Shown: one piece after another, positions 23,391-34,668 of the stretch
Numbering within the stretch: position 1 is the stretch's first letter
Layout: every line of letters begins with the position of its first letter
DNA from: Phaeosaccion multiseriatum
Taxonomy: Eukaryota; Ochrophyta, other classes
Length of the DNA stretch: 64,000 bases
NCBI GenBank assembly: GCA_965112735.1
Contig: OZ218952.1
Span: 5,022,001-5,086,000 of the forward strand
Reading direction: 5' to 3'
Translations under genes and position numbers: made by a program
The notes under the pieces: generated by a model
Databases searched by the model: none
Told to the model about the DNA's origin: nothing
Seen by the model: only the letters and a program-made list of their open reading frames with translations

Positions 23391-24643
23391 CGCCCCTCTC
23401 CATACTGTCTCAGCCCCTCTTCAAGCTGTTTCTGCTGCTCTTCAAATTTTTCAAATGTTTCATTCGCCTCTTTCAGCTGCTCTTCGCACCGCCTTATCTT
23501 CTTTTTGTTCGTTTCTTCCTCCACCTTAAGCTCCTCCTTCCTCTCGTTGAGGCTATTTTCCTCCCGCTCAAGCTGCGCCCTCCTCTCCTTGAGGCTACCT
23601 CTCTCCCGCTTAAGCTCCTTTTGCTCCGCCTGTACCTTCTTAAAACACCCTCCCTCAAACAGAGTTCTCTGGATCTGCAATAAGTCCTTGCCGTACTGCA
23701 AGCCCTTTTCCCCCTTGTCCTGCCATTCATTCCACGCCGTAACGTCGCTATCCTGCGTTATCTCCACCTCTCCCGCACATGGTTGCCGATCCATTAAGTC
23801 CCTCTCACTCTGGTTGTCATCCTCACCCTCGGCATCGTTGCCATCTTCCTCCTCCTCCTCCTCCTCCTCCTCCTCCTCCTCCTCGTCCTCGTCCTCCTCC
23901 TCCTCCTCCTCCTCCTCCTCCTCCTCCTCCTCCTCCTCCTTCTCCTCTTCCTCCTGTGGTTGAGCTGAGGTAGCGTCTGCATTGACTTGCTTGTGCAGTA
24001 GCAAGTATTGCTGTGCAAACTTGAAGTCACTGGCACAGGCTTTGTCTGGGTCGGGGTCAATCGAGTTGTAGCTCCCCCCCATCTTCTTGATTTTTTCCTT
24101 CGAAGCATTCGAAGCAGAGCTCGAAGTCATCCAGTTCGAGAGCTGGGTCCTGGCGCCCAAGCGCCAACTGTGCAAGTCTTTTTTGAAAGCCACTGACTTC
24201 TTTTGGGCGCGCTTTCTTGCTGTATCTGAGACCACTGCCCCGCTCTCGATGACTTTTCTCCACTTCAACGCCCTCTCGACGATGTCCAGTAGGGCCGGAT
24301 CCTGAATGCCTTGATCGAGCAGAGCTTTAGGCTTTGCGTAGCATTCATCATAAATCTAGATTGAAGGAGAGCGGACCAAGAGGGTGGGGGGTGGGTGGGG
24401 GGGGGGGGCGAGCTTAAGTTGTTTAGGAGGTAGAAGAGGGCAAGAAGACGAGACAGATGGTAGAAGGCAAGGAAGAATAAGGAGAGGAAGGGGAAGGGGG
24501 AGGCATACACTCATCAGGAGTCATGAGAACGGAGGGAGGAGGAAGAGGGAGGAGAGTGTAGAATGGAGAAGGAAAGGAAACAGAGCCATCATCAATGGAC
24601 CTTTGAGGTACACACATACCAATTTGTTCTTGCGCCGTACCAT
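23378..24643 (-). CDS. hypothetical acidic coiled-coil protein (2 exons)
   Basis: Not recognised. Exons complement 24620-24643 and 23378-24355 join in frame (MVRRKNKL then IYDECYAKPKALLDQG) to give 333 aa. The splice is inferred from a TTG|GTATGT donor and a TCTAG acceptor. Residues about 40-120 are basic and helical (KWRKVIESG, ARKRAQKKS). A run of about 30 Glu/Asp encoded by (CTC)n lies at 23848-23950, and the C-terminal third is a Lys/Glu/Gln coiled coil. The last codons fall inside a palindromic repeat. Its position between a tyrosine recombinase fragment and a TIR element suggests it may belong to a mobile element, but no Gag, RT or transposase signature was seen. Confidence 0.55.
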
Positions 24644-25057
24644 CTTCTTAATCTCCTCCTAAGCTAAGCTGAGATAGTAAAGGGGGTCGGGGGGGGGGGC
24701 AATTTCAAAAATCGAAGGAACTAAAAAACTCGAAGAAAAATCGAGGCGTGAGAAAAGTCGTTCTCCCTTCCCTTCCATACTAGAGAAGTAGCTGGGTGAA
24801 CGGAAAAAAAGGGGGACGCAGCTAACTCTGAAGGATACAGGTTGCTTGAGGTTCTGATGGCTTTATTGTGCCTCCCTTGCCTATGGCTACTCTGGACGCT
24901 GAGCAGAAAGTCACACGCACCTCTGTAAAGCCCCTCCAGCCAGCCAGCCAGACTGCTCTCCTCCTGACTGGCCTAGAAGCCTAGGTTTAAAGGCCCAGAG
25001 ACGATCAGGCCCCCGGCCTAGGCCTCTTTTTGGCGCAGCCCCCCCGGCCTAGGCCTA

Positions 25058-25255
25058 TCGACCCTGGACAAGATTAGGGTGTGCGCCGGTCGTAATCAGT
25101 AATCAGCCAGCCCCGGCTGGCTGGCGCATAAACAGTAATCAGGCTGGCTGATCACCGGCTGTAAGCAACCAGGCCGGCTGGCGCCGGTCATAATCAGTAA
25201 TCAGGCCGCCTGCGCCGGCCGTAATCAGTAATCAGATAATCTTGTCCAGGGTCGA
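25058..25255. repeat. 198-bp MITE-like repeat, left copy
   Basis: Begins TCGACCCTGGACAAGATTA (25058-25076) and ends with its reverse complement (25237-25255). Inside are four to five units of about 44 bp carrying GTAATCAGTAATCAG next to GCCGGC blocks. The 19-bp terminal inverted repeats make it a candidate MITE in its own right. Confidence 0.75.
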
Positions 25256-26115
25256 CTCCCTCCCTCCCTCCCTCCCTCCCTCCCTCCCTCCCTCCCTCCC
25301 TCCCTCCCTCCCTCCCTCCCTCCCTCCCTCCCTCCCTCCCTCCCTCCCTCCCTCCCTCCCTCCCTCCCTCCCTCCCTCCCTCCCTCCCTCCCTCCCTCCC
25401 TCCCTCCCTCCCTCCCTCCCTCCCTCCCTCCCTCCCTCCCTCCCTCCCTCCCTCCCTCCCTCCCTCCCTCCCTCCCTCCCTCCCTCCCTCCCTCCCTCCC
25501 TCCCTCCCTCCCTCCCTCCCTCCCTCCCTCCCTCCCTCCCTCCCTCCCTCCCTCCCTCCCTCCCTCCCTCCCTCCCTCCCTCCCTCCCTCCCTCCCTCCC
25601 TCCCTCCCTCCCTCCCTCCCTCCCTCCCTCCCTCCCTCCCTCCCTCCCTCCCTCCCTCCCTCCCTCCCTCCCTCCCTCCCTCCCTCCCTCCCTCCCTCCC
25701 TCCCTCCCTCCCTCCCTCCCTCCCTCCCTCCCTCCCTCCCTCCCTCCCTCCCTCCCTCCCTCCCTCCCTCCCTCCCTCCCTCCCTCCCTCCCTCCCTCCC
25801 TCCCTCCCTCCCTCCCTCCCTCCCTCCCTCCCTCCCTCCCTCCCTCCCTCCCTCCCTCCCTCCCTCCCTCCCTCCCTCCCTCCCTCCCTCCCTCCCTCCC
25901 TCCCTCCCTCCCTCCCTCCCTCCCTCCCTCCCTCCCTCCCTCCCTCCCTCCCTCCCTCCCTCCCTCCCTCCCTCCCTCCCTCCCTCCCTCCCTCCCTCCC
26001 TCCCTCCCTCCCTCCCTCCCTCCCTCCCTCCCTCCCTCCCTCCCTCCCTCCCTCCCTCCCTCCCTCCCTCCCTCCCTCCCTCCCTCCCTTCCTCCCTCCC
26101 TCCCTCCCTCCCTCT
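25256..26115. repeat. (CCCT)n, about 214 copies
   Basis: About 860 bp of nearly pure CCCT with a single TTCC interruption near 26089, the longest array in the window. It begins right after the left MITE-like copy. The purine strand, (AGGG)n, should form G-quadruplexes. Array length in the assembly may not equal the true length. Confidence 0.97.
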
Positions 26116-26326
26116 ATCCCGCTATTCCTCCCTGTGGAAAGTCGATTCGTAAAGCAATGGCCCAGGCCCAGGCAGATACGGTGAGAACGAGTGGCGTGGC
26201 TCTCACTATCCTATGTGCGTAGGTGGTCGTTTAGGACTAGCATGCGATAAGTTAATAGAGGCAAGGCTGGCTGCTAGGCTGGCTTTGGGGTTGCTGTTAC
26301 CTTGTCCGTGTGTCTAGTTCTAGCCT

Positions 26327-26391
26327 ATCTGTAGGCGACAGCGCATGTCGTTTTACACTATCTGTAGGCGACAGCGCATGTCGTTTTACAT
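26327..26391. repeat. two direct copies of a 32-bp unit
   Basis: CTATCTGTAGGCGACAGCGC followed by ATGTCGTTTTACA occurs twice in tandem, between the CCCT array and the right subrepeat copy. Confidence 0.85.
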
Positions 26392-26505
26392 CCCTCCCTA
26401 CCTCCTTCTATCCGTCTACCCCTCTGTCCCTCCCAACCTCCCTCTACCCCTCCCACCCTCCCTCTGTCCCTCCTTCCCTCCCTCCCTCCCTCCCTCCCCC
26501 CCTTC

Positions 26506-26708
26506 GACCCTGGACAAGATTACGGTGTGCGCCGGCCGTAATCAGTAATCAGCCCCCGGCTGGCGCATAATCAGTAATCAGCCGGCTGGTCACCGGCTGT
26601 AATCAGCAACCAGGCCGGCTGGCGCCGGCCATTTCCTCGGGCTGGCGCCATAATCAGTAATAAGGCCGGCTGCGCCGGCCGTAGCTAATGAGTAATCAGA
26701 TAGGTCGA
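26506..26708. repeat. MITE-like repeat, right copy
   Basis: Starts CGACCCTGGACAAGATTACG and repeats the GTAATCAGTAATCAG/GCCGGC units of the left copy in the same orientation. The right terminal inverted repeat is mostly deleted, leaving GGTCGA. Confidence 0.75.
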
Positions 26709-27360
26709 GGCCTAGGCCTAGAACCGCCGGCCTAGGGAGGAAAAATGGTCGGCCTAGAGCATAGGCTTCTAGGCCAGTCTGAAGTCAAATGGGCGGGCAT
26801 TTCCCCAGCGGACAGACACCCAATTCCCTTACGTGACACACTTACGTAAGGCATTAAAAGTAATATTTCCCCAGATTTCAAAGCTCTCCTGCACCGCCTG
26901 CTCATGGCCTCTGCTGCCACTGCTGTTCCGGCTACAGCGTTGCCCCCTTTGCAATGGCCTGGCATGATGATGGCTGCGAGTGGACGATGGGCCGAGAGCG
27001 TCATGAGCAAAGAGGGAGGCGAAGACAGTCGGTCGGCGCTGGAGGCGATGGGGTGCGGTCCTATCACTGGGTACGGCCCGTCCCATCACTGGGTACCGGC
27101 CCAAATGGGCCTAGAAAGGTCCCAACACACGGGGTACCAAGATAATAATATAGAGGAATATGGGCACCAGTGCCCGGCATTGGCCCCTTTTTTTTCTCTG
27201 GTACTTGTGTGGCTCCGGTACCCAGCAGCACACTTCTCTTCGCTGGGTACCAGGCTTGGTACCCAGTTGTTTCGGACCCACCACGGGGTACCATGGTCCT
27301 GTTCACCACCCCCGAGAAGAAGAGTCTAAGGGAGAGTGAGTAGTCACGGTGGTGGTGGTG

Positions 27361-27750
27361 CTGCTGCTGGTGCTGGTGCTGTTGCGGCTGAAGATGGTGC
27401 TGCTGGTGCTGCTGGTGCTGCTGGTGTTTCTGCAGCGTCTCCATCCGTACCGGCGAGAGAGGAGGAGCCTTGAGGACTCCTCGACTCGGAGTCCACGCCT
27501 CCCCGCCAGTGGCATCGAGTGGCACGGCGCTCTGCCTCCCCCGCCCCCCTCCCTCCTCTCCTCGACCCTACCGTGCTCTTGAGCAGCGTGCTCGTCAGTC
27601 AGCAGTACGCGTTCTTGCGTTCTGCGCGGCCGAGTCCATTTGCGTTTGCGCTTGCCACCACCCCAGCCACCACACGTCTGATCTCCTCATCTTCTCTGGT
27701 TCCAGCCATATGCCCATATGCGCATGTGCCTGTATGCCCTGTGATGCAGA
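27361..27750. repeat. right copy of the 0.4-kb direct repeat
   Basis: Partner of the stretch at 21766-22203, same orientation. Beyond it, 27751-28361 holds no recognised gene up to the COG4 stop; the stretch has ordinary composition and a short GCCATT triplication near 27890. Confidence 0.75.
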
Positions 27751-28361
27751 TGGGGAGGTGTTGGTGGTCGGCCTCGGGCTCGGGCTTGGGGAAGGGGGGA
27801 GGGAGGCCCTTCTTACTGCCCGCGGGGAAGGGGCGGACCGTTCACCGGACTGGAGCGTTCCCGAAGTGGTGCCACACACGCAGCTGCGGCCATTGCCATT
27901 GCCATTGCCAGTCGGTCTGTGAGTGTCTCGGCTTGGCCTGTGTCTCCTGCCTCGTTCGAATCCAACCAGCCACTGAGCCGTCCTCGCCTGACTGACCGGG
28001 GCCTGAGCCCGTCTCACCCTGATCCTTCTCGTGCGACCCCTCTAAGACCTTCCTCGTTTGACCATCATCTGCAGAGAGGCCAAGGAGTCCGGCCCCTCTT
28101 AAGTTGAGACAGCAGCTCCCCCCCTTCCCCTGCTGCCATACGGTGCCATATGCGCTGCTGAGGGCCGTGCTGTGGTGGCCGGCCTGGCCCGGCGAGCCTC
28201 CACGGAGGCCATCTGCTGCATCTACTGCCATCCGAAGGGCTGTCCGACGGCTCTTCCGTAACGCCATTTGACTCTCTCGCTGTTGGCTCCATCACTGCAG
28301 AAGGGCCTGGGAGGAGTGGAGGGCTTCAGGAGAAAGGGTGGCGGTGGATGCGTGGGAGGCA

Positions 28362-31300
28362 TCAGGAGAGGGAGTCGATGACGTCTCTGGGAAAGTCTTC
28401 CCTCAGGCGCAGCACTTGCTTGATCTGCGGCGGCAGGAGAGGATGGCAGTGGATGGATGCAGGAGGGGAGGGGGTTCCGAGTCAGGATAAGGACGAGCAA
28501 AAGGGGACAAAGCGACCAAGCTGCGCTCTCTCTCTGGGATGCACGCACGCACATGCACACGTTCACGCACACGCCCACGCGCACCATCCTGCCTCCAGCC
28601 CTGGCTGACCCCTCCCTGGGCAGCCTCGGTCATGACCCCCCCCCTTACCTGGTCCTTGGTAAGTACCTCGTCGCTGATGGAGTACCCTTTGGCGTCCTGC
28701 GGTCTGTCGAGGTTCAGCAGCGCCACCATTTGCCCCACTCGTGAGAAGGGCGTGACGAGGGCCGCATCTTGCACCCAGCTAGAGAGCTCCTGCTGTACCG
28801 CCCGGACCTGCATCACGCACACGTGTACACACGCGCATCGGGGTCGTTAAGGCAGGGCCGTTCATTGTTCACTGAATCACTGTTCACTGAAGCAAAGGCA
28901 GGCAGGCAGACAGGCAGGCAGGCAGGCAGGCAGACAAGGCCAGACACGGGACAGAGAGGGAGAGGGAAGGAGAGGAGAGGATGGGTTCTCCTCGCCCCAA
29001 AGCGCCACTTCCTCATCGCTAAAATGCGTTACAAGAGCGTTACATTACCTCCATCCGAAGCAGCATGGCCCCCCACATGTTGAAGGGCAGCGGCGGCGGC
29101 GGCGGCGGCTTGAGCTTGCCCTTGTCCGCGCCCGTCGAGGCCCCGGTCCCGGGGGGGGATGACGCCCCGGGGGGATCGGTCCCGAGGGGGCTGATGGCCG
29201 TTATGAGATCTGCGCACACACGCTCGGCGAGCAGCTGCACCAAGCGCTTAAAGGGGGTGGGGAGCAGCGAAGAGGAGCAGCGCCGGAGTGCGCTCTCGCG
29301 TAGGAGGGACAGCAGCCCGACCACCGCCGGCAGCTCCTCTTCCTCTCCCTCAAGCTCCAAACCTTCCAAGACGTAGTGGTGCGCTCTCTGCCTGCGTTGC
29401 CGAGGGTTGGCGCTTGGGTTAGGGCTGGGGTTGGCCCCTCCCCCCCCGGGATGGTCAGCAGGGTGACTGGATGACCAACTGCTGTGGCTGTGGCTGGAGG
29501 AGGAGGATGATGCCAGAGCTCTCCCTTGGTCAGAGAAGCTCTGGAGGACTTGTGTGGAGACTTTGGGGTAGAGCTGGTCCAGCAGAGTGCACATGCTCGC
29601 TTCGCCGATGGACCGGTACTCCCTGTAGGGTATACGTGGTGCATGGCGCGCAGAGGACAGTGGGCAGTGGGACGGAGGGAGGCATGCAGAGCGAGTCAGT
29701 AAGGGATAGTGGACAGGGGACAGGGAATAGGGGACACGCAACGTGTAGAGGGGTTAGGAAAGAAGGAAGGGGGACAGGGGAGTAGAGAGTAGGGAGGGGG
29801 CGAGGGCACGCCAGCTGAAACTCAAACACGCATACACAAACCTGAGTATGTTGTGTATCTGCTCCAGCATGGTCTGCACGAGGGGGTTAGATGAGTCCAA
29901 GCTCCGCTCCACCGCCTCCTGCACGCACACACACACACACACACGAGCCGTTCGAGTGCAGGCGTCAATGGCAGGTCTCAGTCAGTCAAGGACACTCCAC
30001 TCCACTTCCACAGGATCTGGGGTGGGGACGGGACCCATCTGGTGCCATCTCTTTTAGCGCACCCACTCGCGCACCCACGCAGACACCCTACGCACGCACG
30101 CACCCACGCACGCACCCACGCACCCACGCACCCACGCACCCACGCACGCACGCACCTACGCACCTGTATACCCTGTAGCGAGGACACGGCCACCGCGGTG
30201 CTGTTGACGGCCACCGCCAGCGCCTCAATGGGGATGAGGCCCTCTGTTGCCATCCGCACAGACTCAGAGTCTGCCTCATCAAGCGCACGGGCAAGCTCCT
30301 CCGCGAATCCCCCGCCTGCTGAGTCCGGCCCTCCTCCTCCTCCCCCCCCTCCTCCTCCCCCCGCCGCCCCCTGCTGCTGCTGTATGAGCGACTGCTGCTG
30401 TTGCTTGTCCCGCCCCCCCCCGTCCCCGCTGGCGAGTCGGCAGAGGCCTCCGTAGAAGCTCGGCTCCGTCGCGCTGGGCTCGAGCATGTCGGTGATACGG
30501 TTACACACCGCGCAGATGGCCTGTTCCGAGCAGGTGCTGACGGCCCTAGACAGGCTCTTGTGTACGATGAAGGAGCAATCTTCCACCATGCTGCTCACGA
30601 ACATGCCCTCCGCCACCTGGGGGGGTTGGTGATACAGAGAGGGAGGGAGGGAGGGAAGGACGCAAGCTGTCGAGGGTCAATCAACTCAGTGCTCTCTCTC
30701 TCTTTCTCTCTCTCTCCGTTTGGTTTGTGAGAGAACATCGGCCTCCACCCCTCCACCCAGCTATCCGATAAATCGCCTGCGATATCGACACCCCTGCTGC
30801 TTAGGTACATACACGTAAGACTTGCGTAAGACTTGCGTACCTCGATTTTCTCGGCGATCCGAATGGCCTCCGCCACGCTGGCAGCGCAGTAAGCATCCTC
30901 CAGCTGCACGTACACGCCCACCAGCTGCACGAGTTGGTGATTCAGAGGGCCCCGGGGGTCCACTTCCAGCAACAGGTCCAGCGCGGCGAAGTCGAGGTAG
31001 CGCTGCAGGAACTGAAGGGCGAACGACACCTCGGAAACCACAAAGTCCACAGCACGGGGCTCAAAGGAGGAGGAAGAGGAGGAGGAGGAGGAGGAGGAGG
31101 AGGAGGAGGAGGAGGAGGAGGAGGAGGAGAGACTCCTGACGGCGTCTGCGGCGACGGTCTGCCACTTTTTCATTGAGGTGTCGTGCTCGAACCACTGCAG
31201 GCATACATGCATACAGGCATATGGGCATACGGGTATACGGGCACAGAGAGAGGGAAGGGCATAGGCGCAGGAGGGAGGGAAGCACAGCGAGGGAGGACAC

Positions 31301-31467
31301 AGAGGGCATGGGGGGTCACAGACAGAAAGCATGACGGCTCGACAGGGGTGGGAGCGGGCGGGGGCAGTAGATGGCAGCATATGGCAGGGCTGACAGGCCG
31401 GTGGAGGCCAAGGAACGAATGCACAGGCGTCCCCCGCGTTTGCGTCAGTGCCCCGTCACACACTCTC

Positions 31468-31523
<56 letters not shown>

Positions 31524-31950
31524 ACATACGGACTCACGGGCGCGTATTCTGAGCATACTTCCCCGCCCAACAAAGGCCCCAGGGCGGCGGCGCATGTGCT
31601 TACATCATCTCATTGACTGACTGACTGCCTCACTGACTGACTGACTGACTGACTGACTGACTGACTGACTGACTGACTGGCTGACTTACCTCGAGCACTT
31701 TGAGTGCCTGGGCCTCGCAGTCCTCCTCGAGCCGCTTCATGGCGGGCGCCTCCGCCTCCGCTCCCAAGCCAGCGCCCCTGCACACAGAGGTCCACACAGG
31801 GAACACAGGGGGTGCCAGGGGGGGGGGTGTTGGGTGTTCGGTTTAGCTTAGCCGTATGGGGGCATCTGTTGGATGTTGGGTATAGGATAGCCGTGGGGGG
31901 GCACCTATGTGGGGGGCTCACTGCAAGGAAGGGGTCTGCAATACCTAGTC

Positions 31951-31983
<33 letters not shown>

Positions 31984-33444
31984 GTCAGTCAGTCCGTCAG
32001 TCAGTCGACATTGGAACAAGCCGGTGTGACATGCAGAATCGCCTCCCCCTCTCCATCCCCATCCCCACCCACAGCCATCCCCCCCCCCACCCTCCCCTCC
32101 CGCAGGACAGACGCGTACCTGAGCTTGAGCATGACCTTGGAGGCCTCTCCCAGCACCACCGACAACGCCGTTACGTGGGGGTGTGCGTCCCCCGAGTCCA
32201 CGGCCTCAAGCCCCCCAACGCCCCCTGAATCTCCTACCCCTTGTTGGGACGACTCCGGCCCCCCACCACCATGCATACCTGCCCCTGCCCCTGACGCAAG
32301 CAAGGCCTTGGAAGAGGCCAAGTTGAGGCGATGAAGGGCCCTGACAGAGGCGAGCTGCCGAACTGCAGCGTCCATTCGCTGCCTGAGCTCAGTGCGCAGG
32401 AGCCCCCCGTACACGTTGGCTGCAACACGGGCACGGCCGATGGACGCGACGTGCTGTGTCGCCTCCAGCAGCCTCTGCTGCAGCATGTTGTACTCCGCCT
32501 CCGCCTCCTCTTCTTGGCCTCGGTCTTGCCCCGTCTGATCACCATCTGTGACTTCTCTCTCGCTGCTGCCATTGCCCGACTGAGGTTGTGGTTTCCGGGC
32601 CCTGGCGGCCTCTTGGCACAGCTTGCGTAGAGCAGTTTCTGCGGCGTCGCCCCCCTTTTTGCGGCAGTCTGCCACCATCTCTTTGAACACGGTGGTGGCG
32701 CCATCGTCTGGAGGCAGCAGGTCCACCTGCCGCTGCATCTCACACACCCAACCCTGTAAAGTAAGGGAAGGACCAAGCAAGAGAAGGGAGAAGGGCGAGA
32801 CGAGAGGGGCATACGGGCTGTTGGTGGGCAGAGGGCGCACAAGGCGTGCGGAGTGCGGCACGGCGAAGGAGGCAAGACCGGGCTCGGAGGATGTGCTATT
32901 CTCGCGTGCAGAGGACCGAAGTGGAGGCGCAAGCGAGGACGAGGAGAAGAGACGCAGAAACTGCTTCGGCACTACTCTGCCGCTGATAAGGCAGCAAGCA
33001 GCGCACGGAGGTGGCAAACAGACAGCTTGGGCAATGGGCCTGCTTGGAAAGCGCGATGCTGCCCCTCCCTAACACCAAACGAGGCCTATAGTCTGCACAC
33101 ATAGACGACACCTTCCTTGGTATTGCTTCACTCACCACGCTGTGGGCCGTGTTGTCCTCTGCTAAGGCCAAGTAGAACTGTTCGAAGCACTGCTCCAGGG
33201 ATGGCACGTCTGGGTAATCTCCTCCTCCTCGCCCTTCTCCTCCTTCCTCCGCTCCTCCTTCTCCCCCCCCTCCTCCGCCTTCTCCCCCCCACTCTCCTCC
33301 TTCTCTGCCTTCCGCATAGTCGCCGAGCTCGCCCTGGTGCTGCTGCTGCTGCTGCTCGTGCTCGTGTAGGTGCTGTTCGTTGCCCTCTATTTGCACTGCT
33401 TGCTGCTGCTGCTCCTGGCCGTTCTCATCCTCAGGAGTTGCCAT
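28362..33444 (-). CDS. COG4: conserved oligomeric Golgi complex subunit 4 (9 exons)
   Basis: Golgi tethering subunit for retrograde vesicle traffic. Exons complement 33136-33444, 32119-32753, 31690-31777, 30841-31194, 30164-30616, 29842-29918, 29049-29622, 28649-28807, 28362-28424 (2,712 nt, 903 aa). Recognition rests on the N-terminal helical block LASVRALHRLNLA, the middle segment VSFALQFLQRYLDF, the block LVGVYVQLEDAYCAASVAEAI, then SSMVEDCSFIVHKSLSRA and VCNRITDMLEP, and the C-terminal LREDFPRDVIDSL, all in COG4 order. The family is usually about 750-800 aa. Extra length comes from Gln/Glu/Gly-rich exon 1, a poly-Ser run from (TCC)n at about 31073-31130, a poly-Gly run in exon 5 and a Ser/Pro-rich insert in exon 7. 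The donor after 29842 is the weak GTTTGT. The start at 33444 is the first ATG after an upstream stop. Confidence 0.88.
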
Positions 33445-33552
33445 AGGGAATTAGGACTACTTGCAGCCCCAGCCGTTGCTGCAGTCTGGGGCTTCTTCTT
33501 TTCTTGGGAACGCGGTGCTCCAAACGACTGAAGAACCAACCGTTGTAGCAAA
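33445..33552. promoter_or_regulatory. short divergent intergenic region (COG4 / candidate small gene)
   Basis: Only 108 bp separate the COG4 start codon from the ATG at 33553 on the other strand. If both genes are real this must hold two 5' leaders and a shared promoter. No TATA or initiator motif could be assigned. Confidence 0.3.
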
Positions 33553-34036
33553 ATGGCCCTGTGAGTCCCTTCCATTTCTGGGCTCGATTTACGATTTATG
33601 ATTTATGAAAAGGAGGGCACTTTGAGGCTTTTTCTCTCACGCACAAAGGCCCAGCAGCTACAGAAGCACCACGCTCAGTTCCGTGTGTAAGCGTCTGTGC
33701 GCATTTCTCCAACTGCCCCATCTTCAGGGTCCTAGGAATCGCCCAAAAACGAGTAAGTGCCGCCGCCGGCTACCCAACTGGAGCCCACTCGTCGATACTC
33801 GGGATGGGGAGCACGAATACCTGAGCCGACTGCGCCTCTCGCGTCGAGTGGACGGTGACAATGTTGGAGTGAGCTTGTTCGTTAGCCCTGGCACAAGCGA
33901 TGGAGAGCGGCTGCAAGTTCGCGGGGAGACAATTGGAAGCATATGGTTGAGTGCCACAAACAAGTGGGGAACACTTGAGGTGGGAGAGAAGAGCGACAAG
34001 TGGCAGGTGGTGACGGAGGAGATGTCTAGTGGTTAA
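33553..34036 (+). CDS. possible small hypothetical gene (2-3 exons)
   Basis: Not recognised. A spliced model joins ATGGCCCT (33553-33560) through GTGAGT to an exon 33730-33754, then by GTAAGT to 33812-34036, giving MALVLGIAQKR followed by HEYLSRLRLSRR and ending EMSSG at TAA-type stop near 34034. The second intron would be only 57 nt, short for this genome; alternatively the frame from 33683 is used unspliced. The C-terminal half has ordinary, non-repetitive composition (SLFVSPGTSDGERLQVRGE), unlike the low-complexity frames nearby. An overlapping minus-strand frame (33770-34156) is also open. Transcript data would be needed to choose. Confidence 0.3.
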
Positions 34037-34668
34037 CTCTATGAAGAAGCTGTGGAGTTGTGCCGGGCTGATTCCTTCGTCACCAACGATGCTGTGTAAT
34101 GTCGATGTCCTGTCCATACACCTGCAGCTGGCTGCCTGAACCACCTGCAAATTCATAAATGAAGCTCAAACCTTGCCGTGCTTTATATATACATTAGTGT
34201 GTTGTTTATTGCCACCCTGCCACTTCACGCTCCCCCAAGGGGGCGCTCTCCCCCAGCCAGAGGGGCTGCATTCGCCTTCCCTCCTCCTCCTCCTCCTTCT
34301 CCATCCTGCTCACCTGCTCACATGACTATGTAACTTACAGCTCGGCACAGCACCTCTTCGGAAGCTCGGGGCACAGCATCAATTTAAAGCACAGTCATTC
34401 ATGCACTCCGGCTACACACGTATGTATCTGTAGCGTGCCCGAGTATTGCGCGTGCAAGACGCGACCCTCCTTGGGCCCCCCGCCCCCCAAAGTAGTGAAT
34501 GAAGTAAGGAGGCGAGGATAGCTAAGAGTGCCAAAAAACAAAAACACGCCCCCCCCCCCCCTTCAAGCCCAACCTCTCGGCGAGCGATCGATCTATCGCA
34601 GTCTGTCGGCCGATCGGTGAGTGGGCCACCTCGCCAGCGTGGACAATGTGAACATGTTTCATCCTCCT
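34037..34668. other. convergent intergenic region
   Basis: Tail-to-tail gap before the PKA regulatory subunit stop. It contains CTCC-rich stretches and C runs at 34469-34561 but no recognised gene or repeat. Confidence 0.5.

Larger units (their letters stand above)
24966..26779. mobile_element. TIR-bounded element with giant (CCCT)n core
   Basis: GACTGGCCTAGAAGCCTA at 24966-24983 is repeated as an exact reverse complement at 26762-26779. Inside come CCTAGGCC-rich segments at both ends, two copies of a roughly 200-bp subrepeat (25058-25255 and 26506-26708), about 860 bp of CCCT, and 390 bp of unique DNA. No transposase frame is present, so it would be non-autonomous. A target-site duplication could not be found by eye, so the exact ends are uncertain. 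Confidence 0.6.

Noticed and set aside
25256-26115. Interstitial telomeric repeat
   Set aside because: The unit is CCCT/AGGG without the T/A tract of the usual TTAGGG or TTTAGGG telomeres, and it lies inside a TIR element.
25242-26222. 326-codon plus-strand ORF of LPPSLPPS repeats
   Set aside because: It is a direct translation of the (CCCT)n array, open only because the repeat lacks stops. There is no unique coding sequence.
33770-34156. Minus-strand 128-codon ORF as a separate gene
   Set aside because: It overlaps the plus-strand candidate that has better splice signals; neither has recognised homology, so only the plus-strand model was listed, at low confidence.
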